From Brachyhypopomus gauderio (Eukaryota > Chordata > Actinopteri > Gymnotiformes > Hypopomidae), in assembly GCF_052324685.1 (NCBI RefSeq), contig NW_027506878.1:1170704-1234703 (forward strand): DNA of 64,000 nucleotides. Direction: 5' to 3'. A program made the translations under genes and the position numbers. The notes beneath the pieces are model-generated. The model was given only the letters and a program-made list of their open reading frames with translations. It was not told the origin of the DNA and searched no databases. Below, one piece after another: positions 25,003 through 38,085 of this stretch (its first letter is position 1; each line of letters opens with the position of its first letter).

Positions 25003-26487
25003 GTTTAGGCGTTCTACTAGGCCATTAGATTGCGAATGGTAGCCCGAGATCAGACTCACCAAGATTTTCAACAGTTTACAAAAGGCTTCCCAGACTCACA
25101 AGGTGAACTGGGGACCCCTGTCTGACACAATGTCCTTGGGATTGCCATAGTACCAAAACATATACTGAAAAATCACCTCAGTGCTTTCTAGGGCTGTTTG
25201 GAGTTTGGAAAGGAGAATACGTCTGCAACCCTTAGAAAAACAGTCTATAACCACAAGGATGCATGTATTGCCCTGAGATGGGGGTAAATCAACCACCAAG
25301 TGCGACCAGGGGTGTTTGGGAACTGGCAAAGGCACCAGCGTCCCCTCTGGCAGCTGGCGAGGGGATCTAGTTTAAGCACAAACATCATACGCAGAGACAA
25401 ATTCAGTTACATCTTCGGACAGCCCTGTTCACCAGTATTTGGTTTGTACAAGTGATCATATGTGGCAACCACCTGAGTGTCCTGCATACATCGAAGCATG
25501 CACTTTCTTTAATACACTGGGATGCAAGGAGGCAGTGACATACAGCTTACCCGGAGGAGTCGGTCGGTGGGGGATCCCTGCGCCTGTGACATTTGAGAGT
25601 CAAGATCCCATTGTATTGGTGCTACAATCATCACAGGAGGAATAATGGGTTTGGGAGCTGGATTGTCTACACGCAATGGTGTGTCAAATATTATGGAAAG
25701 GGCATCCATTTTACCATTCTTGGAACCAGGACGAAAGGTGATTGTTTAGTTGAATCGTGTAAAGAAAAAGAACCATCTAGCTTGTCTAGCATTGAAACAC
25801 TTTGCAGATCTGATATATTCCAGGACTTTATGGTCGTAATGATCTGAAATGGATGAAGGACCCCCTCTAACCAGTGATGCCACTCTTCCAGGGCTGATTT
25901 GACAGCGAGAACTTCCCAGTTTGCAGTGTCAAAATTCCTCACAGCACAAGAGTCTCCATGAATGGAAAGCACAGGGATACAACTTGGCAGGACTGCCATG
26001 TCACTGGGAGAGGATTCCCCTTATGCTATACTCTGAAGCGTCTACCTCTACCACAAATGGTAGAGAGGGGTCCTAACTGTGGAGCTGTAGTGAAACGTCT
26101 TTTGAGTTCAAGAAATGCTGTGGGGTTTTATGTAAGAGTACAGGGTTTTCCCTGCAATAGAGAAGTGAGAGAGGCTGCTACCGAACTAAACTGTCTAATA
26201 AAGCGCCGATAAAAATTTGCAAAGCCCAAAAACCTCTGTAATTCCTTGGTGCATGATCGAGGGCACTCCACAACCGCTTTCACCTTGGTCTGGTCCATGG
26301 AAACCCCTTGCAGTCTAATATTGTAACCTAAAAATTGGATTTTCAGCTGATGACACTCACACTTTTCAAGTTTTCCGTATAGGTGATGGGTTCGGAGTCT
26401 AGAGAGTACAGCTTGTATGTGTTCTATATGTTCTGCCAAGCTAAGGGAATAGATTAGTATGTCGTCTATGTAAACCACAATGAATTT

Positions 26488-26645
26488 ATGAATGAATCAG
26501 AGTGAACGAGAGCGCTCAGTTCATGAACGAATCAGAGCCCTCAGTACAGTGAACGAATCACATAGCATGCGCAGTTCCCTCGCAACGAATTTCTCCGCCT
26601 CCAGATTCACGGGTGATTCACAGACCACACAGAAGTTCCCCTGCC
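26488..26645. mobile_element. hAT-type MITE fragment (copy B)
   Basis: Same block as 4773-4930, related to 50400-50570. Confidence 0.6.
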
Positions 26646-26924
26646 ATATTTTGTCAATTGTGATTTTTTCACAGCAAACAAAATTTGTCCTCCGCTTTTT
26701 ACCTATCTGTGCAGTTAGAATACACACGCACACACTAGTGATTACTAGGGGGTTGTGGATCACACGTGCCCAGAGCGGTGGGCAGCCATAGTCTGGTGCC
26801 CGGGGAGCAGTTGGGGGTAGGTGCCTTGCTCAAGGGCACTTCAGTCATGGCCTCAGGTCGAGGAATCGAACCCACAACCCTCCGGTCACAAGACCAGTTC
26901 CCTACCACCAGGCCATGACTGCCC
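26646..26924 (-). mobile_element. tRNA-derived SINE (copy B)
   Basis: Duplicate of the SINE at 4931-5209 with one or a few substitutions (ctggcgcc/ctggtgcc). Confidence 0.75.
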
Positions 26925-27821
26925 CATTCATCACCCATTTAAATTCTGATAAGATTATAGGCACTTTGTAAATCTAATTTCATGTAAATTCTTTCCTCAC
27001 GCAACTCTTCTAGTGCTGTGGGAACTAAAGGGAGTGGATTCTAAGGGGATTCTGTAAGTCCGTCCCATCTGCTGGATCCATGGGTGGTGCACATGCTCCC
27101 CAGCTGGAACGGGCATGGCGCCCTTTACTAACACGGCCCGTTTGGTATTCACAAAGTGCTTCTTTGTTTGGGATTTGCACGCAGCTCTGCAAGATCCAGA
27201 ATCTGCCTTTGTTCTATGTGTAGTAATAAATCATCATCACCTGTTTACACTGCGTCCCTTTATGTCAGTGTGTTGTCATGTGCAGACATGTCACAGTAAC
27301 AATTGTGACACATTTTATTCATAATGATCTTTTTAATGACCCAGAATACATTAACATGAATTAGCTAAAATCATTAACACACATGAACACATGCGAAACA
27401 AAAGAGACAAGGAAACCTGACAAATGGAGTGGAAAACAGAACAGAACCCAAAGAAGCAGGCTGGAGATCAAAAAACAATCTGTTGTGACCTGAGTGCTTG
27501 CGAAAACCAAAGGACATCAAGGTGGGATTTAAATGAGGGGAGTGACTGGATCATGGTTAAGAGATTCAATTTCAGAGCAAAATATGCTGTAATGGTGAAA
27601 GAAGGAGGTTTTCATACTATGCTAATTAACAGTTCTCACGAATAATATTTCTAGCAACTGAGCTGTTTACAGACTGTCTGACAGAAAACAAAATTTGACA
27701 AATTTAAGAAGGATTTCTTGAGGCTCACTATTTACTCTGTAAAAGTAGGTAAGAAAAATTATTATAAAAAATTTGCAGTAATTGAACATTGGAGAGCAAA
27801 AGCTCAAATGTGTTCCATAGT

Positions 27822-28892
27822 TCACATGAGGTCGCTGTTCATCTCAGTGAGGTTTGTAATAACTTGTGACAGACGAATCAGTTTTACATCATTGATTTTG
27901 TATCTTAAGTCCTGCCACAGGTACTCAGGTGACAGGACCTTGGTGGGCTTGTTGTACAGGAAGTACTTGTTCAGGTGGGACTCCTCCTGCCACGCCGCTT
28001 CAATAGAATTGGCCTTGTCCACGTCCAGCTGTATCCGGCAGGTTTTAACCAGTTTGTGCACCTCCTTCACTAGACCACCAATCACTGCTCCACCATAGTA
28101 ATAATCTCCAATCCCCTGAGGAATGTAGGCCTGGGACTCAGGACGCCTCTCATATGGGAATTCATCACGTGCTGTACTGTAATAACCAGGGTGTATCACG
28201 GCAACTATTTCACCCAGAGTCTCCGCCCCCCAGTGATCATAGAACTTGGTGTCCACGTCAAGGCTGAAAATGTAGTCGACCTCATTGGCCAGTCGGGACT
28301 CAATGAGTTCCTCAAGCTTCTCCATCCTGCCTAGTGAGATCTCCTGCCAGAGGTTTGAACTTGGTATTTTCAGTGTAGTCAGACTACGGTTGGCACCCAG
28401 TGTTACCATAGGAACTGCCTCTGGCTGGTCTGTAAAGATGTAATAATGCACAAGGTAACCCTGCAGGTAGTGTTTCTCTGCTGACTCCAGAAAGTCCTTC
28501 AGCAACTGGACATATCTGAGGGTTTGGGGGAGGAGTTGGCATTATGTTTTGTGCTTGTTCATTAAATTATATTAGTATTAGTTTTTATTATCTTGTTCAT
28601 TATATTAGCATTAGTGTCTATTTTACATTTTATTTTTACATATTTTCCCAAAATATTTCAGTGTAATATTAGAGTAAGTTACATTCTAACTTAAATATTA
28701 GACTTAGTTATTGTTACTCTACACATTAAACACCACCCTATGGTTTATACTTACTTCCCCAGTGCAAACACAGTGGTTGCTATAGTGATGTTCTGGGTTT
28801 TGTAGATGGCATCAATCAGAGTTGTGTCAAATGTGTCGTCCCACACCACTGGAGCAAGCCATGGGGTCACCGTGATGACATCTTTCCTGCTG

Positions 28893-28933
<41 letters not shown>

Positions 28934-29372
28934 ATCATATGTAAACACACACACACACACACATACACATATAATCATATGTAAACACACACACATACAC
29001 ATATAATCATATGTAAACACACACACACACACACACACACATATAATCATATGTAAACACACACACACATATAATCATATGTAAACACACACATATAATC
29101 ATATGTAAACACACACACACACATATAATCATATGTAAACACACACACACACACACATATAATCATATGTAAACACACACACTCTTCCATATGTACTTAC
29201 CCATTTAGAACACTTGGTTGCTTGTACAAAAGCCTGGTAAAAACATTAAAGTCAATAAACCTCAATAAAACCAGGAGAATTTAGTAATTTTATTTACATG
29301 ACAATCCAAATACTACAAATTACCAAATTAGTAGTAATACAAACAAGTAGTAATTAGTTAGCAATGAATGTG

Positions 29373-29413
<41 letters not shown>

Positions 29414-32400
29414 CCCCTGAGGAGAGAGCAAGTCCTTGGTTTTGTACTGTACTTTTTCGCTGAGGGAAAAAAACATCAATACATTTGATTATTTAACCAA
29501 AAATCAGGTTTTTCATCTTTTCTGATGTTATTGTTACTGGTGTGGTTTTGGTGATGCTGTTAAACTAGCTGCTAAACACACAAACACAAAGGGATACACG
29601 TGATTACACAGAAACTGAAACAAAACAAAGAGTGCTTGAAGCCACTGGTGTTGAAACCCCAGATGGACCAACCATGACAGGACTGCTGTGTGAATGCAAC
29701 AGGACTCACTTCACACTTGAGTAGCATATGAGTTCCTTTAACTGTACATTCTCTCTGGAAACACAAAACACATGTGAATTAGCTAGAACAGTGTGTGTGG
29801 TGTGTGCGTGTGTGTGTGTGTGTGTGTTAACAATTTACCCAAACCAGGAGTAAGTGTTGCCCAGGTAAATAGTCCTGAAGGGATAAAGGATATAGTTAGT
29901 AATCTGAACTCATTATGGGCCTTGTAAATAAATATCACATTGAAATCAAATTGAAAATTTAAATTATTTTTGGCAGCAGGAACATTGGGGGAGAATGGTA
30001 GTGTTATGTCTAGATTATTTAAAGGGTTTCCTCCAGAAAGCACAATTTATGTCTCTCCCATACTGTAAGCCCAGAGACACTCTCCTCTAGTATAAAATGC
30101 TGTTCTGTTGCAGATTTTTTTTAAACCACACAAACCGATCCCTGGACAATCCCACAGTACAGCTATGCTATCCAATTCACTGCCGGCAAAACACAGCCGA
30201 CTAAGTAAACCATATAAGGACAGTTGCTGATGGTCTTTTTCAGAAATGGCTTAATGTCAGATGGTTTACTGATTTGGAGAAAATTCCTGATCAGATGGAA
30301 CCTTTGCAGCAGAACACCAGCTACAGAATTTAATGTGTTTATGAGAGACATAATTTTCTCAGTTGGCTAAGCATCAAGAAAACCTATGGACAATTTAGGT
30401 TGTTTAATAGTGTTTTAAAGATAGTTGTATAAAATTATCTGTGGTGATGGGGAAGGTATTGTCTCATTATTTGATTGTGAGCAAATCCAGTGCCAGTTGT
30501 ATGGAGCTATTATAGTGTCACCAGAACCTGAACCTGAAATCATTATTACTTGAAAAAACAGTCTGTAAAATCCTCGCAGGTATGCAAAAATTCGAGTTAA
30601 AATTCAGATTCTGGTCGAAATTCAGTTTCGGGTCGCAATTCAGGTTCAGGTCGCAATTCAGGTTCGGGTCAAAATTCAGGTTCGGGTCGTAATTCAGGAT
30701 CGGGGCAAAATTCAGGTTCGGGTCGTAATTCAGGTTCGGGTCGAAATTCAGGTTCAGGTTGAAATGCGGTTCATCCGGGATACGTAGGATGAGCAAACAA
30801 ACTCAGAGCTAATCGAACTGCATCTGGCCAATCACAAAACATATCAGAGGTCATTAAGAGGCGCGTCTTTCTGCTAAATTTCCTGTAAGAGTGCGATCCC
30901 TGTTTGGCGTGTAAGTAGCATGTAAGCAGCACGAAAGTGACCACTGTGCCACCCAGAAATGGCACCTTGTGGCATCTGCCACATAATCGTGGCACTTATT
31001 GTGGCCAGTGCTGCGTGACTGTGGTCTCCGTTGTCCAGAAACGCCGCCTGCCTCTGCTGACAGACATCTAAAGACTCTTGGGTGACTCTGCGTATCGGCC
31101 ACTCGCTTAAAATCATCCCGACGAGCTCCGAATCGCCATTTGTTGAAATGAAGATGGTTCATAACTTTTGTTTAAAAATTATGTTGAGTGAAATACTAGC
31201 CGACATCCAGCTAGACAGCTCTATATTACTAGTTCAGAATACTGTTTAGCGATAACGTTGAATTAAGATTATAGGAGGGTACGTGAATCTACAGTGGTAG
31301 AACGTTAACGACAGCACTAAATTTAAAGGGTTTATTATTATAGATGTATGGTTATCAGTGGATGTTCCTACACGCCATCAGCGTCATTTAAACCTCTGTG
31401 AGCGAATGGCATCGCATTTAGTATTTGTGCAATTTGTAGTATATTTCGCTTTGTATTGGTTTCTATTGTTAGTCTAGATTGTCAGCCGAGCGGCTCCCGA
31501 CATAATCGTTAAACAGCATCCTGAACTCGTAGTTTGGAGCTGTCGGTTAGCTCCGAATCGTTCACCCAACATAACTTAACAAACAAAAAATATAAACCAT
31601 CTTCATTTCCACGAATCTTACAAATGCGATGCTACTCGCTCGCAGTGGTTTAAATGACGCTGATGGCATGATGAACGTTCACTGATGAACAATCTGTAAT
31701 AAATCTGTTTTATGTTGTGATGTGGGGGTGAAGTGTTATCAGTGGGAGGACACTTGCTGAGAAGAGCATTTTATAAGGGGTTTCACATTTAACATTAACT
31801 TAACTACATTAATATAATAGAAGACACACGATCATGATGAGGCATGACTAAACTAGACGACACCACAAACCACTACAGCGACACAACACGGATTGTAAAT
31901 GACAACCTTATATTTATTTATTTGTTTATTTGTTTATTATTGAATATTTGCTTATTCTGCTACCTCCTGTTATCGCTGAACTAAACTTTCGGCATGAGAC
32001 TTTCAGCGCGAGCGCTTCAGCGCGAGCTCTTCTGTGCGCGTTCGATGTACGTTGCTCCAGAGTTTGAAAAAACACAAGAACAAACGAATTACTTGTTATA
32101 TTCCTTGTTGACACTTGTGGAAGATATTTTACTGTAGTTTGCTTTGTTTTTTTGTGTTGTTGTATGTCAAATGTAAAACAAATTTCAAACTTAGCGCCCT
32201 TGGAAGCAGAAGGAGGTAGGAAGAAAAATTGTATTAATCCAAAAGAGTGATTTATTTAATTTAAAACGAAGGGAGATGTGATTGTTGTTTTGTTTTCAGT
32301 AAGAGCTGCGGCTCATAACATAAAGTTGAGTTCATGTGCAAGTTTGCTAGGAGTGACGCATTTAAAGTTTGGACCCTGTTCTACACATTATCTGTGAGGT

Positions 32401-35400
32401 ATGGTGCTAGGGCATTTGTGTTTATTTTTTATTTTTTGCCACATTTTGTAGTTTTCACGGTGTCAAATGTCGGTGGCGAAAAGGAGGAGAGAATAAAGAT
32501 ACACCAGTCGAAGCTCCGAGCATTGTTTGTGTGATTAATCCAAGTGGTCCGCTACACGGATGACTAAGCGAACATACCAGAGAACGAGTACAGATAAACA
32601 CGAAAACACTCAAACTTACCCATGCACACACCACACTCTCATACAGAACACATACTCTTTAACGATAATGTCGAATTTAGATTAGTGGTAGACAATGAGT
32701 GGCAGTAGCCGCTCGGTGGTTGATGGCTGATGCTGCGGTGTTACGTGAACTGTGGATTTTGGGGAGGTTGTTTTCTCTTTCGGTTAATTTTGGTTTAACA
32801 GGTGGATTTCATCGGTACGGGTGGATTCTGTCGGCCAATCGAAGATCGTGATTTGGATGAGGGGGTGGATATTCGGATTCATAATCTGCATGACGGAGTT
32901 GCTGGAAGTTGCCGGGAGGCGACGCGAGCATTTACTGCCTTTACGGTTGTGTGTGTGACTTTTGAGAAACTGTAGCTCATGATTCTCATGTGAGAGGTGA
33001 GGGTTTGTGCGATGGCTTTTGTCATGAATTGTCATGAATAGCGTTGTGAAAATGGCCACCATGGAGTAAGAACGTAGTAGCATGTGCACACTTATATAGA
33101 CACCCATGCAGGGATGTTTTATAAGAAACACCAGTATAGAGGCGGGCACCGTGTATGTATATTTGTTTGAGATTATCGTCGTAGATATATTTTCTTTATT
33201 TATGTTAGTAAGGTGTGAGTCTTGCTTTGTTAACTTAGTGTAGTATATTTTGTTTGTTTCTTTTCTTTGGTGCCGTCTACTGCTCCTTTCCTTGGTTGGT
33301 TTATGGTTAATCGTGTATTTTTGTACGTACGTGTCTGTTCAGTGTTTTGCTGCGTAGAAAAGGCTCTTCTACCCATTACCACTCTGCAGTAAAGAGTTTT
33401 CTTACGTATCCGTCTGGTTTTCGCGTTCTTCTTTAATTTCATCTTGTCCACTATACGCACATGCTACTACCCCACACCCCAAACCTAGACCCATGACATC
33501 GTGGGGTCATAACAGACGTAATCTAGACAAACAATAGAAACCAATACAAAGCGAAATATACAAATTGCACAAATACTAAATGCGATGCCATTCGCTCGCA
33601 GAGGTTTAAATGACGCTGATGGTGTGTAGGAACATTCACTGATAACCATACATCTATAATAATAAACTCTTTACATTTAGTGCTGTCGTTAACGGTCTAC
33701 CACTGTAGATTCACATACCCTCCTATAATCTTAATTCGACGTTATCGCTAAACAATATTCTGAACTAGTAATATAGAGCTGTTCAGCTGGATGTCGGCTA
33801 GTATTTCACTCAACATAATTTTTAACAAAAGTTATGAACCATCTTCATTTCAACAAATGGCGATTCGGAGCTCGTCGGGATGATTTTAAGCGAGTGGCCG
33901 ATACGCAGAGTCACCCAAGAGTCTTTAGATGTCTGTCAGCAGAGGCAGGCGGCGTTTCTGAACAACGGAGACCACAGTCACGCTGCACTGGCCACAATAA
34001 GTGCCACGATTATGTGGCAGATGCCACAAGGTGCCATTTCTGGGTGGCATAGTGGCACTTTCGTGCTGCTTACATGCTACTTACACGCCAAACAGGGACC
34101 GCACTCTTACAGGAAATTTAGCAGCCTCCCAATGACCTCTGATATGTTTTGTGATTGGCCAGATGCAGTTCGATTAGCTCTGAGTTTGTTTGCTCATCCT
34201 ACGTATCCCGGATGAACCGCATTTCAACCTGAACCTGAATTTCGACCCGAACCTGAATTTCGACCCGAACCTGAATTACGACCCGAACCTGAATTTCGAC
34301 CCGAACCTGAATTATGACCCGAACTTGAATTTTGACCCGAACCTGAATTACGACCTGAACCTTTTACAGACTGTTTTTTCAAGTAATAATGATTTCAGGT
34401 TCAGGTTCTGGTGACACTATAATAGCTCTATACAGTTTGTCTAGTTAGGTGGGTTTGTGTCACAGTTCTGACATTGTTAAGTGTCTTAAAACCTCTACAA
34501 AACTAATTTTGTGTGATGTTTCTCATTGCCCAGTTCAGAAAAACTAGTAAAAGTGACACAGTTGATGTTTCATGTATTTAAGGGTGTAGCCTACGTCAGG
34601 CTTTCTATTTAAATAAGCATATTCTTTTTAAAGTTTTTTTTATATATCAAATTACCTTTAAATTTCTAAAATTAATCTTTAATTTTAGTTATACAGTTAG
34701 TAGTTATACAGCACATTGCACTTTTCTCTTTCGTTTCATGTTTTCTGTGCATGCTTTGTTTGAATATTGACACAGCCCAACCATCTCCTCCTGCTGCTTC
34801 TGTCACGACGTCACACAAAATTTATTGTTGGTGGTTGGGAATGCTGAGTGTATTCTCTGGTAATAAAATATAATAATAATAATAATATAATAATAAACAA
34901 TAATTCTCATCCATTCTTATTGATTTTTATATCATAGCACCCATGAATAAGAAGTTTGAAAAAAGTTGCTTTGAAAATATATATTTAAATGATGATAATT
35001 AATAACAATAATATATTTTTTGCTAATATATGTAATTAACTCCTCAGAGAATTATTTTCTTTCACCATGCATCACTGATATGACAACACAAGTGTAGAAG
35101 CGTTTCATTCACCGTCAAAGTGCTAACAGTAAGACTCTAAATGACATTGTAGTCTACCAGTTATACCCACCGTGTAATTGGAGGTTTATATTGACAAATG
35201 CAATCTTTAACAACGGGCATTTTTTGTTAATTATTGTCCATAATTTAAATAGATAATGATTTAGGCACACATTGGCTGTTTCAAAAGACTTTTAAAATCA
35301 GCACTAGAACAGCAGCACTGCTATTAAAGTGAACTCATTAAAATGTTGAATTTTATCTTCAAATCAAATTAAACAAGCGTTTTCATCTTTATGTATCATG

Positions 35401-35560
35401 GATCAGCAACAAATCTAAATCTGAATGTGTAATCATGCACATCACCTTTATTGATTGAGTCGTCAATCCAGTACTGTGAATAAAAAGTATTTACTTACCC
35501 AACCAACAGAACTCCTATAAATGACAGTAAAAACAGCTGATATTTCTGTAGTAATGCCAT
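27822..35560 (-). CDS. Family 6 glycosyltransferase (ABO/GBGT1-like), complete 7-exon gene
   Basis: Exons: 35499-35560, 29839-29874, 29710-29754, 29415-29459, 29201-29233, 28755-28886 and 27822-28515. All have GT-AG borders and join in phase to 1047 bases, 348 residues, close to the usual GT6 size. Exon 1 gives a short tail and signal anchor (MALLQKYQLFLLSFIGVLLV), so a type II Golgi protein. A short stem is coded by exons 2-5. The catalytic domain starts near VTVTPWLAPVVW and has the FTDQPEAVP block, the DVD manganese/UDP motif in SLDVDTKF, and the catalytic Glu in WQEESHLNKY. The specificity stretch reads YYGGAVIGG. GGA at this place is the state I know from Forssman-type GalNAc transferases, so UDP-GalNAc is the likely donor (inference). 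The acceptor cannot be told. Intron 1 (5.6 kb) holds a foldback transposon. The name could equally be histo-blood group ABO transferase-like. Confidence 0.9.
28894..29182. repeat. (CA)n and minisatellite in intron 5 of the intact GT6 gene
   Basis: Same structure as 7183-7495: eight catataatcatatgtaaac cores with variable (CA)n spacers. The (GT)n run (minus strand) lies immediately upstream of the exon 6 acceptor. Confidence 0.85.
29374..29412. repeat. (GT)n beside the exon 4 donor of the intact GT6 gene
   Basis: Dinucleotide run adjoining the splice donor; longer than in copy A. Confidence 0.8.
30498..34434. mobile_element. Foldback-like element with ~0.95-kb inverted arms, in GT6 intron 1
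   Basis: The left arm (30498 to about 31481) is the inverted copy of the right arm (about 33520-34434). Both outer ends read TGTATRGAGCTATTATAGTG. Each arm contains an 18-bp tandem array (core ttcaggttcgggtcga; about 30598-30765 and 34230-34360). Next comes a block matching between 30800-31170 and 33830-34190. The 2-kb centre (31482-33519) repeats diverged pieces of the arms, for example the taaatgacgctgatgg motif near 31645 and again at 33608. No transposase is recognised. The target duplication is not resolved. Arm ORFs of about 75-110 codons are mirrored in both arms but match nothing I know. Confidence 0.75.
31482..33519. other. Centre of the foldback element, no recognised gene
   Basis: Unique-looking sequence between the arms. 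Short ORFs at 31926-32114 and 32784-33149 (minus) have no recognised domain. The right end (33461-33515) has ccccacaccccaaacc and atcgtggggtcataacag. Confidence 0.4.
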
Positions 35561-35617
35561 GGTGATGTTAATTCTCTTCACCAGATGCTGACACAAACGA
35601 GACGTGGCAGATAGAAG

Positions 35618-35627
35618 TTATAAATAA
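35618..35627 (-). promoter_or_regulatory. Possible TATA box of the intact GT6 gene
   Basis: TTATTTATAA on the minus strand, about 58 bases upstream of the start ATG at 35560, a plausible spacing for a short 5' leader. Based on position only. Confidence 0.3.
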
Positions 35628-35639
35628 TCCAAACCCATC

Positions 35640-37500
35640 ATAACCATCAGAATTAAACCATGTTGTAGGGGTGTGTCTTTTACAGTCAACAGTGTTTCAA
35701 TGTTTAATGGACAAACTTTATTTGCTCTAAATGTTACCTAATGAAAATATGCTTCTGCATCCTATTGTATATTACCAATTGAAATATTTAAAAATAAAAA
35801 AAAACTACGTGACTACATTTGAGAGTTGAGTCCAACACTACATTTTGGACTCTTCCAAACTGGGCTCTCCTGCGTCAGTGAAGAGGGCAAGGTGGTAACA
35901 TTAAAAGTGAGTACGTAAATTAATTAGAGTAACTCCAAAAGTAACGCATTTGAATGATCATTACTGTTGCTGTTCTTGTTTTATGCATGTATTGATATTC
36001 CAAATACAACTTCAAATATGATTTCATGGGTAAACTGTAATTATAAGTTATTTAGAATTATAATTATACGATCTGACTCACTCAGTTCCTTGGTCACCTG
36101 TCCACGTTCCCAGCATTCCGTGCACACTTGCCCTTGGTCCTGGCCATTCAAGCTCTGAGTATCACAGATGCCCCTTTGTAATGGAGGAAAGTGTCCGTGG
36201 CATTTAGCTACAGCTAAATTCAGTGTCATGGCACATCCCCGGACGTGTCTTGAGGCTTACGGATGTCTGTAGATGGTTGCTTCTGTGCGTGTCTTGGTGT
36301 GTGCATTTAGTGTGTGTACATTGCTCGTCTTTTTTGCATGTTTGCTCTATGTTTATCTGTTAGCACTTAAAAGCTAGTATTGTAAAATTATATCGTACAC
36401 GCTACTCTCATATCTGCATCTTGCCTCACCCTCGCCCACGTTACACTCATTTATCTGGTTGGGCATGCAGTTGAGCACATAATGCACTGGCAATCTTCCC
36501 AGTACCAGCTTGGTTGCGCCATAACTTTCCTGTACAGCTTGCCCTGTCCCTGCTTGTTGTCATATTCCTCACTATTAATCAAATAAGTTGATTTGGGGGA
36601 AACACACCAAATGGTTCACAACTAAGGTCCTGATCCTGTTCTCACTCCAGAAGTGGTTTCATCTTGACCCTTGCTTCTGACCCAGTGCGTAGTTTTTAAA
36701 TATCATTATTCTTTACTTTAATTTTGTATATCCTTGACATCTCTGTCCACATTCCAGTCTGTGATTGTGTAACATAAGCAGGCTGTTTTTTCTGGTATAT
36801 CATAAAGTTTTATGGCAGGATAGGCTCAGCATGTTTGATAAATGACACCATGTGCTCTGTGACCTTCCTGAAGAGATCCACCATTCTAGTCACTTTGGAG
36901 CCCTGTGATTTTAAGGGAGGCCACAGTTCTTTTAACCAGCTGTACGCCCCTGCAGTTCCCTGCCTAGTCCCTAGCAGTGCTTAATAGAAATAAATACACA
37001 TGACTCTTATTGATCTTGACATGGTTGATGGGAAGCCATGCTCGTGCGGCGCGATGAGATGGCTGAAAATTTAATTTTCTTTTGTTACCCAGCTGTGGGT
37101 TTAGTAGAATAAAGTTGCACGAAAACAAGAAGATATACGCGTTTAATTCGAGGGTGCAACATACATTTTGGTGTTTCTGCCTGGTAAAGCAAAAGTTTTC
37201 AGCCAAGAAAAGTTTTTATGAAGAACACAGCAGCACTGAGGTAAACGGGGGGGAAAAAAAACCGCTGGCAGGTTAAGCGACTACACCCGCAAAAAAATGA
37301 CAGTTTACAGTTACACGGTCACTGGAAGAGCTAAATGTCGTAAGTGAAGTGCTAGGCTTGGAGCTGAGTGAAGAGGTAAGGGTATCATGTCGGTTAGGTT
37401 TATCACCACAAAGACCAAACAGTTTAGTGGGTTCAGAGAGAGAGTCATTACAAGCCAAAAACCAATCGAGCTTACAACAAAGATACAGAAAACATTTCCT
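35640..37500. other. No recognised gene upstream of GT6
   Basis: Mostly AT-rich intergenic sequence. Minus-strand pieces near 36230-36050 and 36950-36820 (the latter reading YSWLKELWPPLK and MVDLFRKVTEHMVSF) look coding-like but match nothing I recognise. A plus-strand frame at 37082-37276 is unsupported. Confidence 0.4.
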
Positions 37501-37510
37501 CCTGATTGCA

Positions 37511-38085
37511 CAGAATAATTTCACTTCAGAATGGTAGAATACCACCTACACTCAGTCAAGATCAAGAAGATGTGATGTGACATTTCAAAATAAAGGTCCC
37601 TCGTGACCAGATTTGATCAATTATACTCTATGTTTACAGTGTCATTAAAAGGAGTCCTCCTGATTGCACAAAATAATTTCACTACAGAATGGTAGAATAC
37701 CACCTATAGGTGTCACTCAGTCAAGATCAAGAAGATCTGATGTGTCATTTCAAAATAAAGTTCCCTCAAATGACCAGATTTTTATCATTTTTACTCTACA
37801 CTGTCATTAAAAAGAATCCTTTTGAATAATTTCACTTCAGAATGGTAGAATACCACCTACAGGTATCACCCAGTCAATATCAAGAAGATGTGGTGTGCCA
37901 TTTCAAAATAAATGCCATCTAAATTATCATTTTGATCAATTTTACTCTGCATTTACAGTGTCATTTAAAGGAATCCTCCTGATTGCACAGAATAATTTCA
38001 CTTCAGAATGACAAGTCACCACCTAAATGTGTCACTCACGTAAGATCAAGAAGATCTGATTTGTCATTTCAAAATAAAAGTTCTT
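37511..38085. repeat. Tandem repeat of ~158 bp, four copies
   Basis: Units beginning agaataatttcacttcagaatgg start near 37511, 37668, 37823 and 37987, each followed by tagaataccacct, a cagtcaagatcaagaagat block and a gtcattaaaagga block. The last unit runs straight into the hAT fragment at 38083. Confidence 0.85.

Larger units (their letters stand above)
24170..27215 (-). mobile_element. Ty3/gypsy retrotransposon fragment (copy B)
   Basis: Same pol fragment as copy A: RT (YIDDILIYS at about 26478), RNase H ([12 protein letters not shown] near 25900), integrase core (25335-25096 and 24657-24394). It is interrupted by a MITE at 24645-25002 in the integrase, and by the hAT fragment and SINE in the RT. 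It was inserted into, or joined to, the hAT gene right after the SLLEQK codons. Confidence 0.85.
24110..30827. repeat. Segmental duplication, copy B
   Basis: Counterpart of 2785-9181 in the same orientation. Here both borders run smoothly into larger structures: the hAT element on the left and the foldback element on the right. This suggests locus B keeps the older arrangement. It carries a 358-bp MITE absent from copy A and about 20 bases of gypsy RNase H lost from A. Confidence 0.92.
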
